A stretch of DNA of 60,840 bases from CAYQDR01 sp964416315. Lineage in GTDB: Bacteria; Methylomirabilota; Methylomirabilia; Rokubacteriales; DASRDR01. The notes under the pieces are model-generated. The model was not told the DNA's origin. It did not search any database and saw nothing but the letters and a program-made list of their open reading frames with translations. Position 1 is the stretch's first letter. Each line of letters starts with the position of its first letter. Positions 1 through 8,082 of this stretch are shown here, in pieces. The translations under genes were made by a program, and so were the position numbers. Where the stretch lies: NCBI GenBank assembly GCA_964416315.1, contig CAYQDR010000012.1:1-60840 (forward strand), given 5' to 3'.

Positions 1-1234
1 TCGCGATGGCCTTCGGGTAGACGACCTGGGTCTTGCCGCCGATGTACTGCATCACGACGAGCGAGGCGCGCAGGTTCTGCCCCCGCATCTCGTGGCCGGG
101 GCCGGCGAACTTCACGCCGTAGCCCTGGATGGTCCCACCTTCCGGGATGTCCGTCTCCAGGGCGGCCTTCTGGATCGCGTCGGCACTCCAGCCGCCGTGC
201 TTCTGAATGGCCCGCGGTAGCACGTCCGTCAGCAGGATCCAGGTCTGGTTGAAGCCCATGCTGGCGTGCGGCGGGATCTGGTCCACGCCGGTCTCCTTCT
301 TGTAGCGCGCCAAGAACTCGTCCCGGAGCCTGCCCAGCTCGACGGGCTTGTAGTTCTTCGGATCCAGGAGCTGGGACGCCACCGGGTCCACGTTGAAGAT
401 GTGGTCCACGTCCTCGCGGAAGGCCTCGCGCAGCTTGTCGTACTGGCCGTAGCCCGCGCCGTGGCCGACGATGGCCTTGACGCGGAGGCCGAGCTCCTTG
501 GCCTGGCGGAGGAAGAGGGTGATGTCCGGGTTGTAGCCGGTGTGGAAGAGGACGTCCGGCCGGGCCGCCTTGAGCTTCGTGACGAGCGAGGCGAGGTCGG
601 GCGCGTTGGCCGAGTACCCTTCCTTGAGCACCATCTTCATCCCGATCTTCTTCATCTCGGCCTCGCCCGACGCCGCCACGCCGCTGCCGTACGGGCCGTC
701 CTCGTAGATGATGGCACCCCGGACGTCCTGCGGCTTCATCTTGAAGCGCTCCTCGGCGTAGTCGGCGATGAAGCGGGTCGAGAGCTGGCCGAACTGGCTG
801 CCAGGGACCTGAGCGCGGAAGGCGTACTTGAGGTCGCGCCCCTTGAAGACGCGGTCGTCGATGGCAATGGTGATCCAGAGGAGCCGGTTCTGCTTGTCCA
901 CTTTCTCGGCGAGCGGCACCGCGATGGCGCTCGAGTAGATACCGAGCAGGATGTCCACCTTCTCCACGCTCAGGAGCCGCTCGGCCTCGTTGATGGCAAC
1001 GTCCGGCTTCGACTGCGAGTCCCCGGCGATGGGCTGGATCCGGTACTTGCCGAGGACGCCGCCCTTCTCGTTCACCATGTCGATGGCGATCTTGGTCCCG
1101 ATGCTGCCGGGGACCGCGCCCGCCGCCGCGAAGGGCCCGGTCAGGTCGTAGAGGACCCCGACCTTGATCGGGCCCCGGAGGTCCTGGGCGCCTGTGAGTC
1201 CGGCCGCGAGGGCGATGAGGGCCACCGCGACCAC
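1..1234 (-). CDS. Branched-chain amino acid-type ABC transporter substrate-binding protein (partial, C-terminus beyond window)
   Basis: Periplasmic receptor of the LivK/Peripla_BP_6 type, which captures an amino acid or small carboxylate and delivers it to a Liv-type permease. The protein opens with a hydrophobic signal peptide ending near LTGAQD, followed by the family opening GPIKVGVLYDLTGPFA and a later VNEKGGVLGKYRI segment typical of the first lobe. The gene runs off the left edge, so its partners are not visible. The start is uncertain: an AGGAGG motif lies upstream, but the expected position has ACG in frame after a stop codon. The first legal start is the GTG used here, which gives an unusually short basic-less signal peptide. 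A sequencing error or an ACG start would explain this. Confidence 0.85.
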   Translation of the reverse strand, partial: MVAVALIALAAGLTGAQDLRGPIKVGVLYDLTGPFAAAGAVPGSIGTKIAIDMVNEKGGVLGKYRIQPIAGDSQSKPDVAINEAERLLSVEKVDILLGIYSSAIAVPLAEKVDKQNRLLWITIAIDDRVFKGRDLKYAFRAQVPGSQFGQLSTRFIADYAEERFKMKPQDVRGAIIYEDGPYGSGVAASGEAEMKKIGMKMVLKEGYSANAPDLASLVTKLKAARPDVLFHTGYNPDITLFLRQAKELGLRVKAIVGHGAGYGQYDKLREAFREDVDHIFNVDPVASQLLDPKNYKPVELGRLRDEFLARYKKETGVDQIPPHASMGFNQTWILLTDVLPRAIQKHGGWSADAIQKAALETDIPEGGTIQGYGVKFAGPGHEMRGQNLRASLVVMQYIGGKTQVVYPKAIA

Positions 1235-1435
1235 GGGGGCGACGAGACGGCGAAGCGTCCTCCTTCAGCGGCATTCCCGAAACGGGGACTGCCTTCCGTT
1301 GGCGGGGCAGGGATGTCTGGGACTGGCCCCCCTGATAGCATGGGGCTCACGCAGTGTCAATGCGCTCGGGGCGCGGCCGGGCGGCACCGGGGGCGCGCGT
1401 TGACCAGGCCAGTCGGGCGGGCTATCCTCGGGGCG

Positions 1436-2143
1436 ATGAGCCCGGACCTCCTGCCCGCGCTGACCCTCGGGTTCCTCCTCGGCATGGGGCACGCGCTCGA
1501 CGCCGACCACGTCGTCGCGGTTTCGACGATCCTCAGCCGAGCGTCCGGTCTCCGGCGTGCCGCCCGGCTCGGGGTCGCGTGGGGCCTCGGCCACACGCTC
1601 GCGCTCGCCGGCGCCGCCGTCGTCGTGCTCGGCCTCCGCCTGGCGATCCCCGAGCGCCTCGCCGCGGCCTTCGAGTTCATGATCGGCGGCCTCCTCGTGG
1701 CGCTCGGGCTCCGGGTGTTTGCGGGGTATCGGCGCCGGCGCGTCCACGCCCACTCGCACGCGCACGACGACGCAGTCCACGTCCACTTCCACGCCCACGC
1801 CGCCGGGCCCGCCCACGACCACGCCCACGCCGAGCGCAGCGCCGTGGTCTCGCTGCTCACGGGGATGGCCCACGGGCTCGCGGGGAGCGCGGCGCTCCTG
1901 CTGCTCGTGGTCTCCCGGTTCCAGTCGGTCGCGGCCGGGCTCGCCTGCGTCGCGTTCTTCGGCGCCGGCTCGGTGCTCGGCATGGCGCTCGTGAGCCTGG
2001 CGATCGCGCTCCCATTCGCCGTGACGCTGCCGCGCGTCGCGTGGCTCGCCGACTCCCTCCGGCTGGCGACCGGGGCCCTCTCCGTGAGCCTCGGGTGCTG
2101 GATCATGGGCGAGGTCGCGCTGGTGGGCCGGCTCTTCGGCTAG
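1436..2143 (+). CDS. Nickel/cobalt permease, NiCoT/UreH-like
   Basis: Integral membrane transporter of 235 residues, predicted to move Ni2+ or Co2+ across the inner membrane. Transmembrane helix 1 carries the HX4DH signature (H19, D24, H25) that defines NiCoT/UreH-type metal permeases. A strongly histidine-rich cytoplasmic loop at about residues 103-137, with many HxH repeats, separates two hydrophobic halves; the second half opens with the mirrored MAHGLAGSAA motif. Length fits the short UreH-like branch rather than full NixA. No urease or hydrogenase genes are in the window, so the served enzyme is unknown. The gene stands alone, divergent from the Liv receptor. Confidence 0.8.
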   Translation: MSPDLLPALTLGFLLGMGHALDADHVVAVSTILSRASGLRRAARLGVAWGLGHTLALAGAAVVVLGLRLAIPERLAAAFEFMIGGLLVALGLRVFAGYRRRRVHAHSHAHDDAVHVHFHAHAAGPAHDHAHAERSAVVSLLTGMAHGLAGSAALLLLVVSRFQSVAAGLACVAFFGAGSVLGMALVSLAIALPFAVTLPRVAWLADSLRLATGALSVSLGCWIMGEVALVGRLFG

Positions 2144-2364
2144 GAGACTGCCCACCGGCAGGTCGCTGGGTTTCCGCAGGCCAGCGGAGATCCACGAGTA
2201 CTGCGCGTAGAGCACGCCGCCGACCGCCGTGAGGGCCACGGACAGCGTCGGACGACCCCCTTGAAATTCCGCGACAACCCCGCCATGCTACCGGCACGCC
2301 CTGACCCGGCCGGACTGTCCCGGCACCTTGGATGCACCGCCGATCCGAAGAGGAGGATCCCGAC

Positions 2365-4299
2365 ATGACCCCAACCGGATGGCACGCTCGCGCGATGGCC
2401 GTCGTGGTCGTCCTGGCGCTCGGCCTGTCGGCGGCGATCGCCGCGGCCCAGACCCCCACGAAGTTCAAGGAAGCCCCGACCCTGGCCGAGCAGGTCAAGG
2501 CGGGCAAGCTCCCGCCTGTGGAGAAGCGGCTCCCCCAGGACCCGCTGGTCGTCCCGGTCGTCGAGCGGACCGGCCAGTACGGCGGCGTCTGGCGGCGCGC
2601 CTTCCTCGGGCCCGCCGACTTCAACAACTACGTGCGGGTCGTGTACGACGCGCTCGTGCGCTTCTCGCCGGACGGCGCCAAGATCGAGCCCAAGATCGCC
2701 GCGGGCTGGGAGTCGTCGAAGGACTTCAAGACGTGGACCATCAAGCTCCGGAAGGGGGCGCGGTGGTCGGACGGCGCGCCGTTCACCGCCGACGACATCC
2801 TCTTCTGGTACAGGGACGTCGTTTTGAACAAGGACCTGATGGCGGTCGTGCGGGCGTGGATGCGCAACACCGACGGGACGCCGGCGTCGGTCGAGAAGGT
2901 CGACGCGCAAACGGTCCGTTTCACCTACAAGCAGCCGGCCACCCTGTTCCTGACGGCGCTGGCCAACGAGGACGGGGGGGACCGGACCTACGCCGTCTTC
3001 CTCCCCGCGCACTACCTCAAGAAGTTCCACCCGAAGTACGCGAAGAAGGAGGACATCGACAAGCTCGTCGCCGCGGCGGGCTTCAAGACCTGGGCCGAGC
3101 TGTTCGCCGCGCGGAACGCGCCGTTCGAGAACCCGGAGCGCCCGACGATGGGGGCGTGGGTGCCTGCGACCCGGGTGAGCGACCAGGTGCTGGTCCTGCG
3201 GCGGAATCCCTACTTCGTCGGCGTGGACCCGGACGGGAACCAGTTGCCCTACATCGACGAGGTCCGCTTCACGTTCTTCGCCGACATCCAGGCGCTCAAC
3301 CTGGCCGCGATCGCCGGCGAGCTGGACATGCAGGAGCGCCACATCCAGATGAGGAACTACCCGGTCTTCAAGGAGAACGAGAAGGCCGGGAAGTATCGCG
3401 TCATCACCTGGCCGACGTTCGGCGGCGCGGACGCGGTGGTCGCGTTCAACCAGTCGTACAAGGCCGACCCAGAGATCGGCCGCCTCCTCGCGACGAAGGA
3501 GTTCCGCATCGCGCTCTCCTACGCGATCAACCGCGACCAGATCAAGGAATCCGTGTTCCTCGGCCTCGGCGAGCCGCGCCAGGGCGTGCCCGCTCCCTGG
3601 CACCCGTACTTCCCCGGGGACGAGTGGGCGAAGAAGTACACGCAGTTCAAGCCGGACGAAGCCAACAAGCTGCTCGACGGCATCGGCCTCACCCGCAAGG
3701 ACGCCCAGGGCATCCGGCTCCTGCCGAACGGCAAGCCCGTGGCGATCGAGCTGTCCGTCGTGCCGGCCTTCGCGGAGTGGTCGGACGTGGCCCAGCTCAT
3801 CGCGAAGGACTGGGAGACGGTCGCGGTCAAGACGGTCGTGCAGATCCGCGAGCGGGCGCTCCACTTCAGGATGCGCGACGCCAACGAGCTGCAGACCGAG
3901 ATGTGGAACGAGGACACGACCGCCTTCCCGTTCACCGGCAACGCCAAGGTGGACGTGCGCACTCACCCAATCCTGACCACGGGGCCGCTGTTCAAACAGT
4001 GGTACGAGACCAAGGGCAAGGAGGGCATGGAGCCGCCGGCGCCGATCAAGAAGATCGTCGAGCTCGTCGATACCGCGCGGACGGTCGGCCCCGACGGGCA
4101 GGTCAAGGCGGCGCAGGAGATCTTCCGGATCTGGGCGGACAACCTCTACGAGGTCGGGACGATCGGCCTGACCCCGATGGTCCAGGGGGTCGTCGTGGCC
4201 AACACCCGGCTCCGCAACGTGCCCACGACGCTGGGCAACGACTGGCCCCTCCGGAGCCCCGGGAACGCCCGCCCGGAGCAGTTCTTCTTCGCCCGGTAG
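2365..4299 (+). CDS. Peptide/nickel-type ABC transporter substrate-binding protein (SBP_bac_5)
   Basis: Extracytoplasmic receptor of 644 residues for a peptide-type importer. It has a clear signal peptide (hydrophobic VVVVLALGLSAAIAAA, cleavage near AAQTP). Family 5 hallmarks follow: the FKTWTIKLRKGARWSDG segment and FTADDILFWYRD, then NPYFVGVDPDGNQLPYIDEV, typical of the long (about 600-650 aa) subgroup. The chosen ATG follows GAGGAGG at a proper distance; an upstream in-frame ATG at 2332 lacks this. The matching permeases and ATPases lie at 5858-10277, separated from this gene by a toxin-antitoxin pair and a DnaJ-like gene. The substrate cannot be read from sequence. Confidence 0.9.
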   Translation: MTPTGWHARAMAVVVVLALGLSAAIAAAQTPTKFKEAPTLAEQVKAGKLPPVEKRLPQDPLVVPVVERTGQYGGVWRRAFLGPADFNNYVRVVYDALVRFSPDGAKIEPKIAAGWESSKDFKTWTIKLRKGARWSDGAPFTADDILFWYRDVVLNKDLMAVVRAWMRNTDGTPASVEKVDAQTVRFTYKQPATLFLTALANEDGGDRTYAVFLPAHYLKKFHPKYAKKEDIDKLVAAAGFKTWAELFAARNAPFENPERPTMGAWVPATRVSDQVLVLRRNPYFVGVDPDGNQLPYIDEVRFTFFADIQALNLAAIAGELDMQERHIQMRNYPVFKENEKAGKYRVITWPTFGGADAVVAFNQSYKADPEIGRLLATKEFRIALSYAINRDQIKESVFLGLGEPRQGVPAPWHPYFPGDEWAKKYTQFKPDEANKLLDGIGLTRKDAQGIRLLPNGKPVAIELSVVPAFAEWSDVAQLIAKDWETVAVKTVVQIRERALHFRMRDANELQTEMWNEDTTAFPFTGNAKVDVRTHPILTTGPLFKQWYETKGKEGMEPPAPIKKIVELVDTARTVGPDGQVKAAQEIFRIWADNLYEVGTIGLTPMVQGVVVANTRLRNVPTTLGNDWPLRSPGNARPEQFFFAR

Positions 4300-4415
4300 C
4301 CGCGCGTGCCATTGCGCCCGGTCCCGCATCTTCGCTCGCGGGGCCGGGCGTTCCCAAGCCCGGCGTATCCTTGCAACGAGTGGTAAGCTAGCGGGGGACT
4401 ACTGAGGAGCAAGCC

Positions 4416-4634
4416 ATGGCCCCGACGATCATCGAGTGGGACGGCCGCCAGATGCCCGAACAACTGCGTGGTCTCCCACCTGGGCGCTATGTGGTCGAGC
4501 CCCTCGACGAGGTTAACCTGACCGCAGACGAAGAGGCCGGGATTGCTACGGCTCTCGACGCTCTCGACGCCGGTCGGGGAATATCCCTCGCCGATGTGGT
4601 GAGGCAGCTCCGCGGGGACCAGAAGCAGCGGTGA
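4416..4634 (+). CDS. Putative antitoxin of a RelE/ParE-type module
   Basis: Small 72-residue protein, preceded by GAGGAG and ending 3 bases before the toxin gene, the usual antitoxin-first order. The C-terminal half (EEAGIATALDALDAGRGISL) resembles the helical region of addiction-module antitoxins that fold onto a RelE/ParE toxin, where a leucine-rich helix follows the LDAGRGIS turn. The N-terminal part, with IIEWDGRQMPEQLRGLPPG, is not a recognisable DNA-binding fold, so autoregulation is not demonstrated. Function as an antitoxin is inferred mainly from neighbourhood and the C-terminal pattern. Confidence 0.6.
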   Translation: MAPTIIEWDGRQMPEQLRGLPPGRYVVEPLDEVNLTADEEAGIATALDALDAGRGISLADVVRQLRGDQKQR

Positions 4635-4637
4635 CCG

Positions 4638-4922
4638 ATGACTATTGTCGTCTCGCCCCAAGCGCGAGACGACATTGGCGAGGCTTATCGCCGGGTCGCT
4701 GTAGACAGCCCAGAGATAGCCAACCGCTTCCTGGCTCGCGTCGCTGAGATCATTGGACTGCTCGCTGCCGGCGGAGTGGAGGGCCGGATTGTCCGCCTCC
4801 ACGACGGGCGCACAGTGCAGACCTGGCCGATCCCACCCTATCGGCTCTACTATCGGAAGTCGGCGGATACCTTTCAGGTTGTCCGGCTCTATCACCAGGC
4901 CCGCCGGCCGATCGAGGGATGA
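4638..4922 (+). CDS. RelE/ParE-family toxin
   Basis: A 94-residue protein with the RelE/ParE layout: opening beta strand MTIVVSPQARDDIGEAY, two helices in the middle (SPEIANRFLARVAEII), and closing strands with YRLYYRKSADTFQVVRLYHQARR, including the conserved arginine and Tyr/His-rich end. Members either cleave mRNA on the ribosome or poison gyrase; the sequence does not decide which. It is translationally coupled to the next gene, since its TGA overlaps the DnaJ-like ATG (ATGA). Confidence 0.75.
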   Translation: MTIVVSPQARDDIGEAYRRVAVDSPEIANRFLARVAEIIGLLAAGGVEGRIVRLHDGRTVQTWPIPPYRLYYRKSADTFQVVRLYHQARRPIEG

Positions 4923-5710
4923 GCGATCAGTCGCAGCGTGTCGCGGATTACTACGATGTCCTCGGTGTGGACGCCTCCGCGAGCGCCGACGAGGTCAAGT
5001 CTGCGTACAGACGCGCGGCGATGAAGTATCACCCAGACCGATTCGCGACGTATCTTCAGCGGGCGTGGGCGACGCGAAAGATGCAGCAGGTGAATGGGGG
5101 GTATGCAGTCCTCAAGGATCCCGAGCGCCGGCGGGAGTACGATTCGGCAAGATTCGGCGGCCCACAGCAAGGACCTCCAACCTCTCCGGTGTCTGCCCCG
5201 ACCTCGCCTCGGAGTCAACCACGACCCGCTCACCTCAGGCGCCCATCGCGTTTGCACCTTATTGACCTGCTCGCACTCTGGAACCCGAGGGCGTGGCTTG
5301 CCGCGTCACTCATCACCTTTGTTGTGCTGTGGTTGCTTTCCCCACGGATGACGCATCCGCTGGTCACCCTTCTGGTAACTGCGATGCTTGCTGCTCTGCT
5401 GCCCCCGGCGGCCTTTCTGATTGTGGCGTGGGTGACGTTTGTCCTGTGGCTGAACTACAAGGCCTCCGTCGGCGTGCTTGTTGATGTCTTCCGCAAGCGC
5501 TTCACCCCGGCATTCGACACAGCACAGACCAGGCGCGGGTCGCTCGTGAGAGATTTCCTCCTTCGGTTTGTGCTCGTCGGTGCTTTGGCGGTACCGATCG
5601 TCTGGAATCCGATGTTCCTGCTTGCGGGCTACTTGTTCTATCCGGTCTTTGGCTGTGCACTCGTCGGAGCCACGGCGGAACTCGTGGCTTTCCTCGTCTA
5701 CGCCTGGTGA
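4919..5710 (+). CDS. J-domain membrane protein
   Basis: A 263-residue protein with an N-terminal J domain (about residues 10-70: DYYDVLGVDASASADEVKSAY) containing the essential HPD tripeptide in KYHPDRF. The J domain stimulates the ATPase of Hsp70/DnaK. A proline/serine-rich linker (about 80-110) leads to two pairs of hydrophobic segments (about 125-180 and 205-262), so the J domain is probably tethered to the cytoplasmic face of the membrane. There are no zinc-finger or client-binding DnaJ domains, so it is not DnaJ itself. It overlaps the upstream toxin gene by 4 bases, an odd operon partner. Codon use looks less GC-biased than flanking transporter genes. Confidence 0.75.
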   Translation: MSDQSQRVADYYDVLGVDASASADEVKSAYRRAAMKYHPDRFATYLQRAWATRKMQQVNGGYAVLKDPERRREYDSARFGGPQQGPPTSPVSAPTSPRSQPRPAHLRRPSRLHLIDLLALWNPRAWLAASLITFVVLWLLSPRMTHPLVTLLVTAMLAALLPPAAFLIVAWVTFVLWLNYKASVGVLVDVFRKRFTPAFDTAQTRRGSLVRDFLLRFVLVGALAVPIVWNPMFLLAGYLFYPVFGCALVGATAELVAFLVYAW

Positions 5711-5857
5711 GCGCGACGGATTACCCCGGAAACCGAGGCACTTCTCAAGGCATGACTCCGACAATGGCCTAGCCTCAAGTCCAGTGTCAGGAATGCGCCG
5801 TGCGGCTCCGGCCGGAAGTGAAGGGAAGGAGACCCATCGCCGTGAGGGCGTAATCCG

Positions 5858-6847
5858 ATGACCCGATACGTCCTGCGGCGGCTCGTCCTCCTCCCCCTCC
5901 TCCTCTTCGTCTTCTCCGTGGCGGTCTTCGCGCTCGTCCAGGCCCCGCCGGGCGACTTCCTGACCGCCTACACGGCGACCCTCGCGGCATCCGGCTCGTC
6001 CATCGAGGCCGAGCAGCTTGAGGCCCTCAAGCGCGAGTATGGCCTTGACCAGCCGCTCCACATCCAGTACCTCCGGTGGATGAACAACGTCCTGCGCGGC
6101 AACCTCGGGCTCTCGCTCGAGTACCAGCGCCCCAACACGGAGCTGATCGGGGAGCGGCTGGTCCTGACGGTGGTGCTCGCGCTCCTGTCGTTCGTCTTCA
6201 CCTGGATCGTCGCAGTCCCGGCCGGGATCTACTCCGCCACTCACCAGCGCTCGTTCCTCGACTACGTCTTCACGGTCCTGAACTACATCGGCGTCGCGAC
6301 CCCCAACTTCATGCTGGCCCTGGTCCTCATGTGGGTCGCGTTCGCCTACTTCGGCATCGGCGTGACCGGGCTGTTCTCCTCCGAGTTCGTGGAGGCGCCG
6401 TGGAGCTGGGCCAGGGTGGTGGACCTGCTCCAGCACATCTGGCTGCCGGCGGTGGTTCTCGGCGTCGCCGGCACGGCGCGGCTCACGCGGGTGATGCGGG
6501 CGAACCTGCTCGACGAGCTGAACAAGCCCTACGTCGTGACCGCCCGCGCGAAGGGCCTCTCCGAGTGGCGCCTGGTGCTCCGCTATCCGGCGCGCCTCGC
6601 GCTGAACCCGCTGGTGAGCACGATCGGCTGGTACCTCCCGGCGCTCTTCTCCGGGAGCCTGATCGTCGCGACCGTGATGAACCTGCCGAACATCGGGCCG
6701 CTCCTCCTCCGTGCGCTCATCAACCAGGACATGTACCTGGCGGGCAGCATCCTCCTGATCTACTGCTTCCTCGCGATCGTCGGCACGCTCATGTCGGACG
6801 TGCTCCTCGCGTGGCTCGACCCGCGCATCAGCGTGGAGGACGCCTGA
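5858..6847 (+). CDS. ABC transporter permease, DppB/OppB type
   Basis: Inner-membrane permease subunit of 329 residues, first of the pair in a peptide-type importer. It begins MTRYVLRRLVLLPLLL, the family's usual first helix, has a periplasmic loop with the FDQPL-like motif YGLDQPLHIQYLRW, and carries the ATPase-contacting EAA-like loop (TARAKGLSEWRLVLRYPARLALNP, about residues 225-245). Six hydrophobic segments can be followed. Its stop is one base before the next GTG start, so it is co-transcribed with the DppC-type gene. No strong ribosome binding site precedes the ATG, which may be due to the insertion upstream. Confidence 0.88.
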   Translation: MTRYVLRRLVLLPLLLFVFSVAVFALVQAPPGDFLTAYTATLAASGSSIEAEQLEALKREYGLDQPLHIQYLRWMNNVLRGNLGLSLEYQRPNTELIGERLVLTVVLALLSFVFTWIVAVPAGIYSATHQRSFLDYVFTVLNYIGVATPNFMLALVLMWVAFAYFGIGVTGLFSSEFVEAPWSWARVVDLLQHIWLPAVVLGVAGTARLTRVMRANLLDELNKPYVVTARAKGLSEWRLVLRYPARLALNPLVSTIGWYLPALFSGSLIVATVMNLPNIGPLLLRALINQDMYLAGSILLIYCFLAIVGTLMSDVLLAWLDPRISVEDA

Positions 6848-6848
6848 C

Positions 6849-8027
6849 GTGGCCGCTGGCGCGGCCGACCCCGAGCGCTCCGAGCCCGCCGCGCCGGCCC
6901 TGGCGCCGCTCGCGGTCGAGGCGGAGGGCGCCGAGGCCGAGGAACGGGTCTCCGTCGCGTCGAACTGGACGCTCGTCTGGTGGCGCTTCCGCAAGCATCG
7001 CCTCGCCCTCCTGAGCGCCGGCGTCCTCCTCGCGCTGTACGCCGTCGTCCTCTGCCCCGACGTCTTCAGCACCCAGCATCCCGAGCTCACCGACGCGCGC
7101 CTGGCCTTCATCCCGGTCCAGCGGCTCCACCTCTTCGACGAGGGGCGGCTCCGGCCCTGGGCGCCTGCCGTGGTGGGGAAGCGGAACCCGACGACGCTCC
7201 GGATGGAGTGGCAGGTGGACGAGAGCCGGAAGCTCCACGTCCGGTTCTTCGTCCGGGGCTACCCCTACCGGGTCCTCGGCCTCGTTCCGACGACCGTCCA
7301 CCTCCTGGGCGGGCCGTCGGACGACTCGCGCGAGCGGATCTACCTCCTGGGGACAGACCGGCTCGGGCGCGACCAGTGGTCGCGGCTCATGCACGGGACC
7401 CAGATCTCGATGACCATCGGGCTGGTCGCGGTGACGCTCTCCGTGATCCTGGGCGTGGTCCTCGGCGGGATCTCCGGCTACTTCGGCGGGCTCCCCGACC
7501 TCGTGATCCAGCGCGTGATCGAGCTCCTGCAGTCCTTGCCCACGATCCCGATCTGGCTCGCGCTGACGGCGGCGCTTCCCCGCGAGTGGACGCCGCAGCA
7601 GGTCTTCTTCGCCATCACGGTCATCCTCTCGCTGGTCGGCTGGACGACGCTCGGCCGGGAGGTCCGCGGCCGCTTCCTCGCGCTCCGGGAGGAGGACTTC
7701 GTGCTGGCCGCGGAGCTCGCCGGCTGCAGCCGCAGGCGCATCATCGGGCGGCACATGGTGCCGACGTTCCTCTCCCACATCATCGCCACCAGCACGCTCG
7801 CGATCCCCGCGATGATCATCAACGAGACGTCGCTGTCGTTCCTCGGGCTGGGCCTCCGGCCGCCGGCGATCAGCTGGGGCGTGCTCCTCCAGGAGGCGCA
7901 GAACCTCCAGACGCTCGCCCTGGCGCCCTGGCTCCTCGTCCCCGGGCTCGTGGTCATCGTCGCCGTCCTGGCCTTCAACCTGGTCGGGGACGGGCTCCGG
8001 GATGCCGCCGATCCCTACAGTCACTGA
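6849..8027 (+). CDS. ABC transporter permease, DppC/OppC type
   Basis: Second permease of the importer, 392 residues, starting at GTG one base after the previous stop. A charged alanine/glutamate-rich N-terminal tail (about 1-40) precedes the first helix. A long periplasmic insert (about 75-155) ends in YLLGTDRLGRDQWSRLMHGT, a conserved entry to the permease core. The cytoplasmic EAA loop (EDFVLAAELAGCSRRRIIGRH) and the NETSLSFLGLGLRPP segment are diagnostic for DppC/OppC. The long insert between helix 1 and the core matches the subgroup paired with about 640-residue binding proteins. Confidence 0.88.
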   Translation: MAAGAADPERSEPAAPALAPLAVEAEGAEAEERVSVASNWTLVWWRFRKHRLALLSAGVLLALYAVVLCPDVFSTQHPELTDARLAFIPVQRLHLFDEGRLRPWAPAVVGKRNPTTLRMEWQVDESRKLHVRFFVRGYPYRVLGLVPTTVHLLGGPSDDSRERIYLLGTDRLGRDQWSRLMHGTQISMTIGLVAVTLSVILGVVLGGISGYFGGLPDLVIQRVIELLQSLPTIPIWLALTAALPREWTPQQVFFAITVILSLVGWTTLGREVRGRFLALREEDFVLAAELAGCSRRRIIGRHMVPTFLSHIIATSTLAIPAMIINETSLSFLGLGLRPPAISWGVLLQEAQNLQTLALAPWLLVPGLVVIVAVLAFNLVGDGLRDAADPYSH

Positions 8028-8040
8028 CGGCGAGCGGTCT

Positions 8041-8079
8041 CCCTCGCCCCCAGCGGGGGAGAGGGCAGGGTGAGGGGGC
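8041..8079. repeat. Intergenic GC-rich palindromic repeat
   Basis: A palindrome of the pattern CCCTCGCCCCC / GGGGGAGAGGG sits between the DppC-type stop and the DppD-type ATG. A closely similar element is at 48259-48293 and a looser one at 35051-35085. Here the G-rich right arm also supplies the only ribosome-binding-like sequence for the ATPase gene. The role is unknown; it resembles REP-like interspersed elements. Confidence 0.6.
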
Positions 8080-8082
8080 CTG

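Noticed and set aside
2144..2239. Short minus-strand frame starting with a hydrophobic segment and YAQYSWISAGL
   Set aside because: It could be a gene remnant, but it runs into the antisense of the nickel permease and I cannot name a family.
2140..4329. 729-codon open frame antisense to the peptide-binding protein
   Set aside because: Composition is typical of a mirror frame and the sense gene has clear family motifs.
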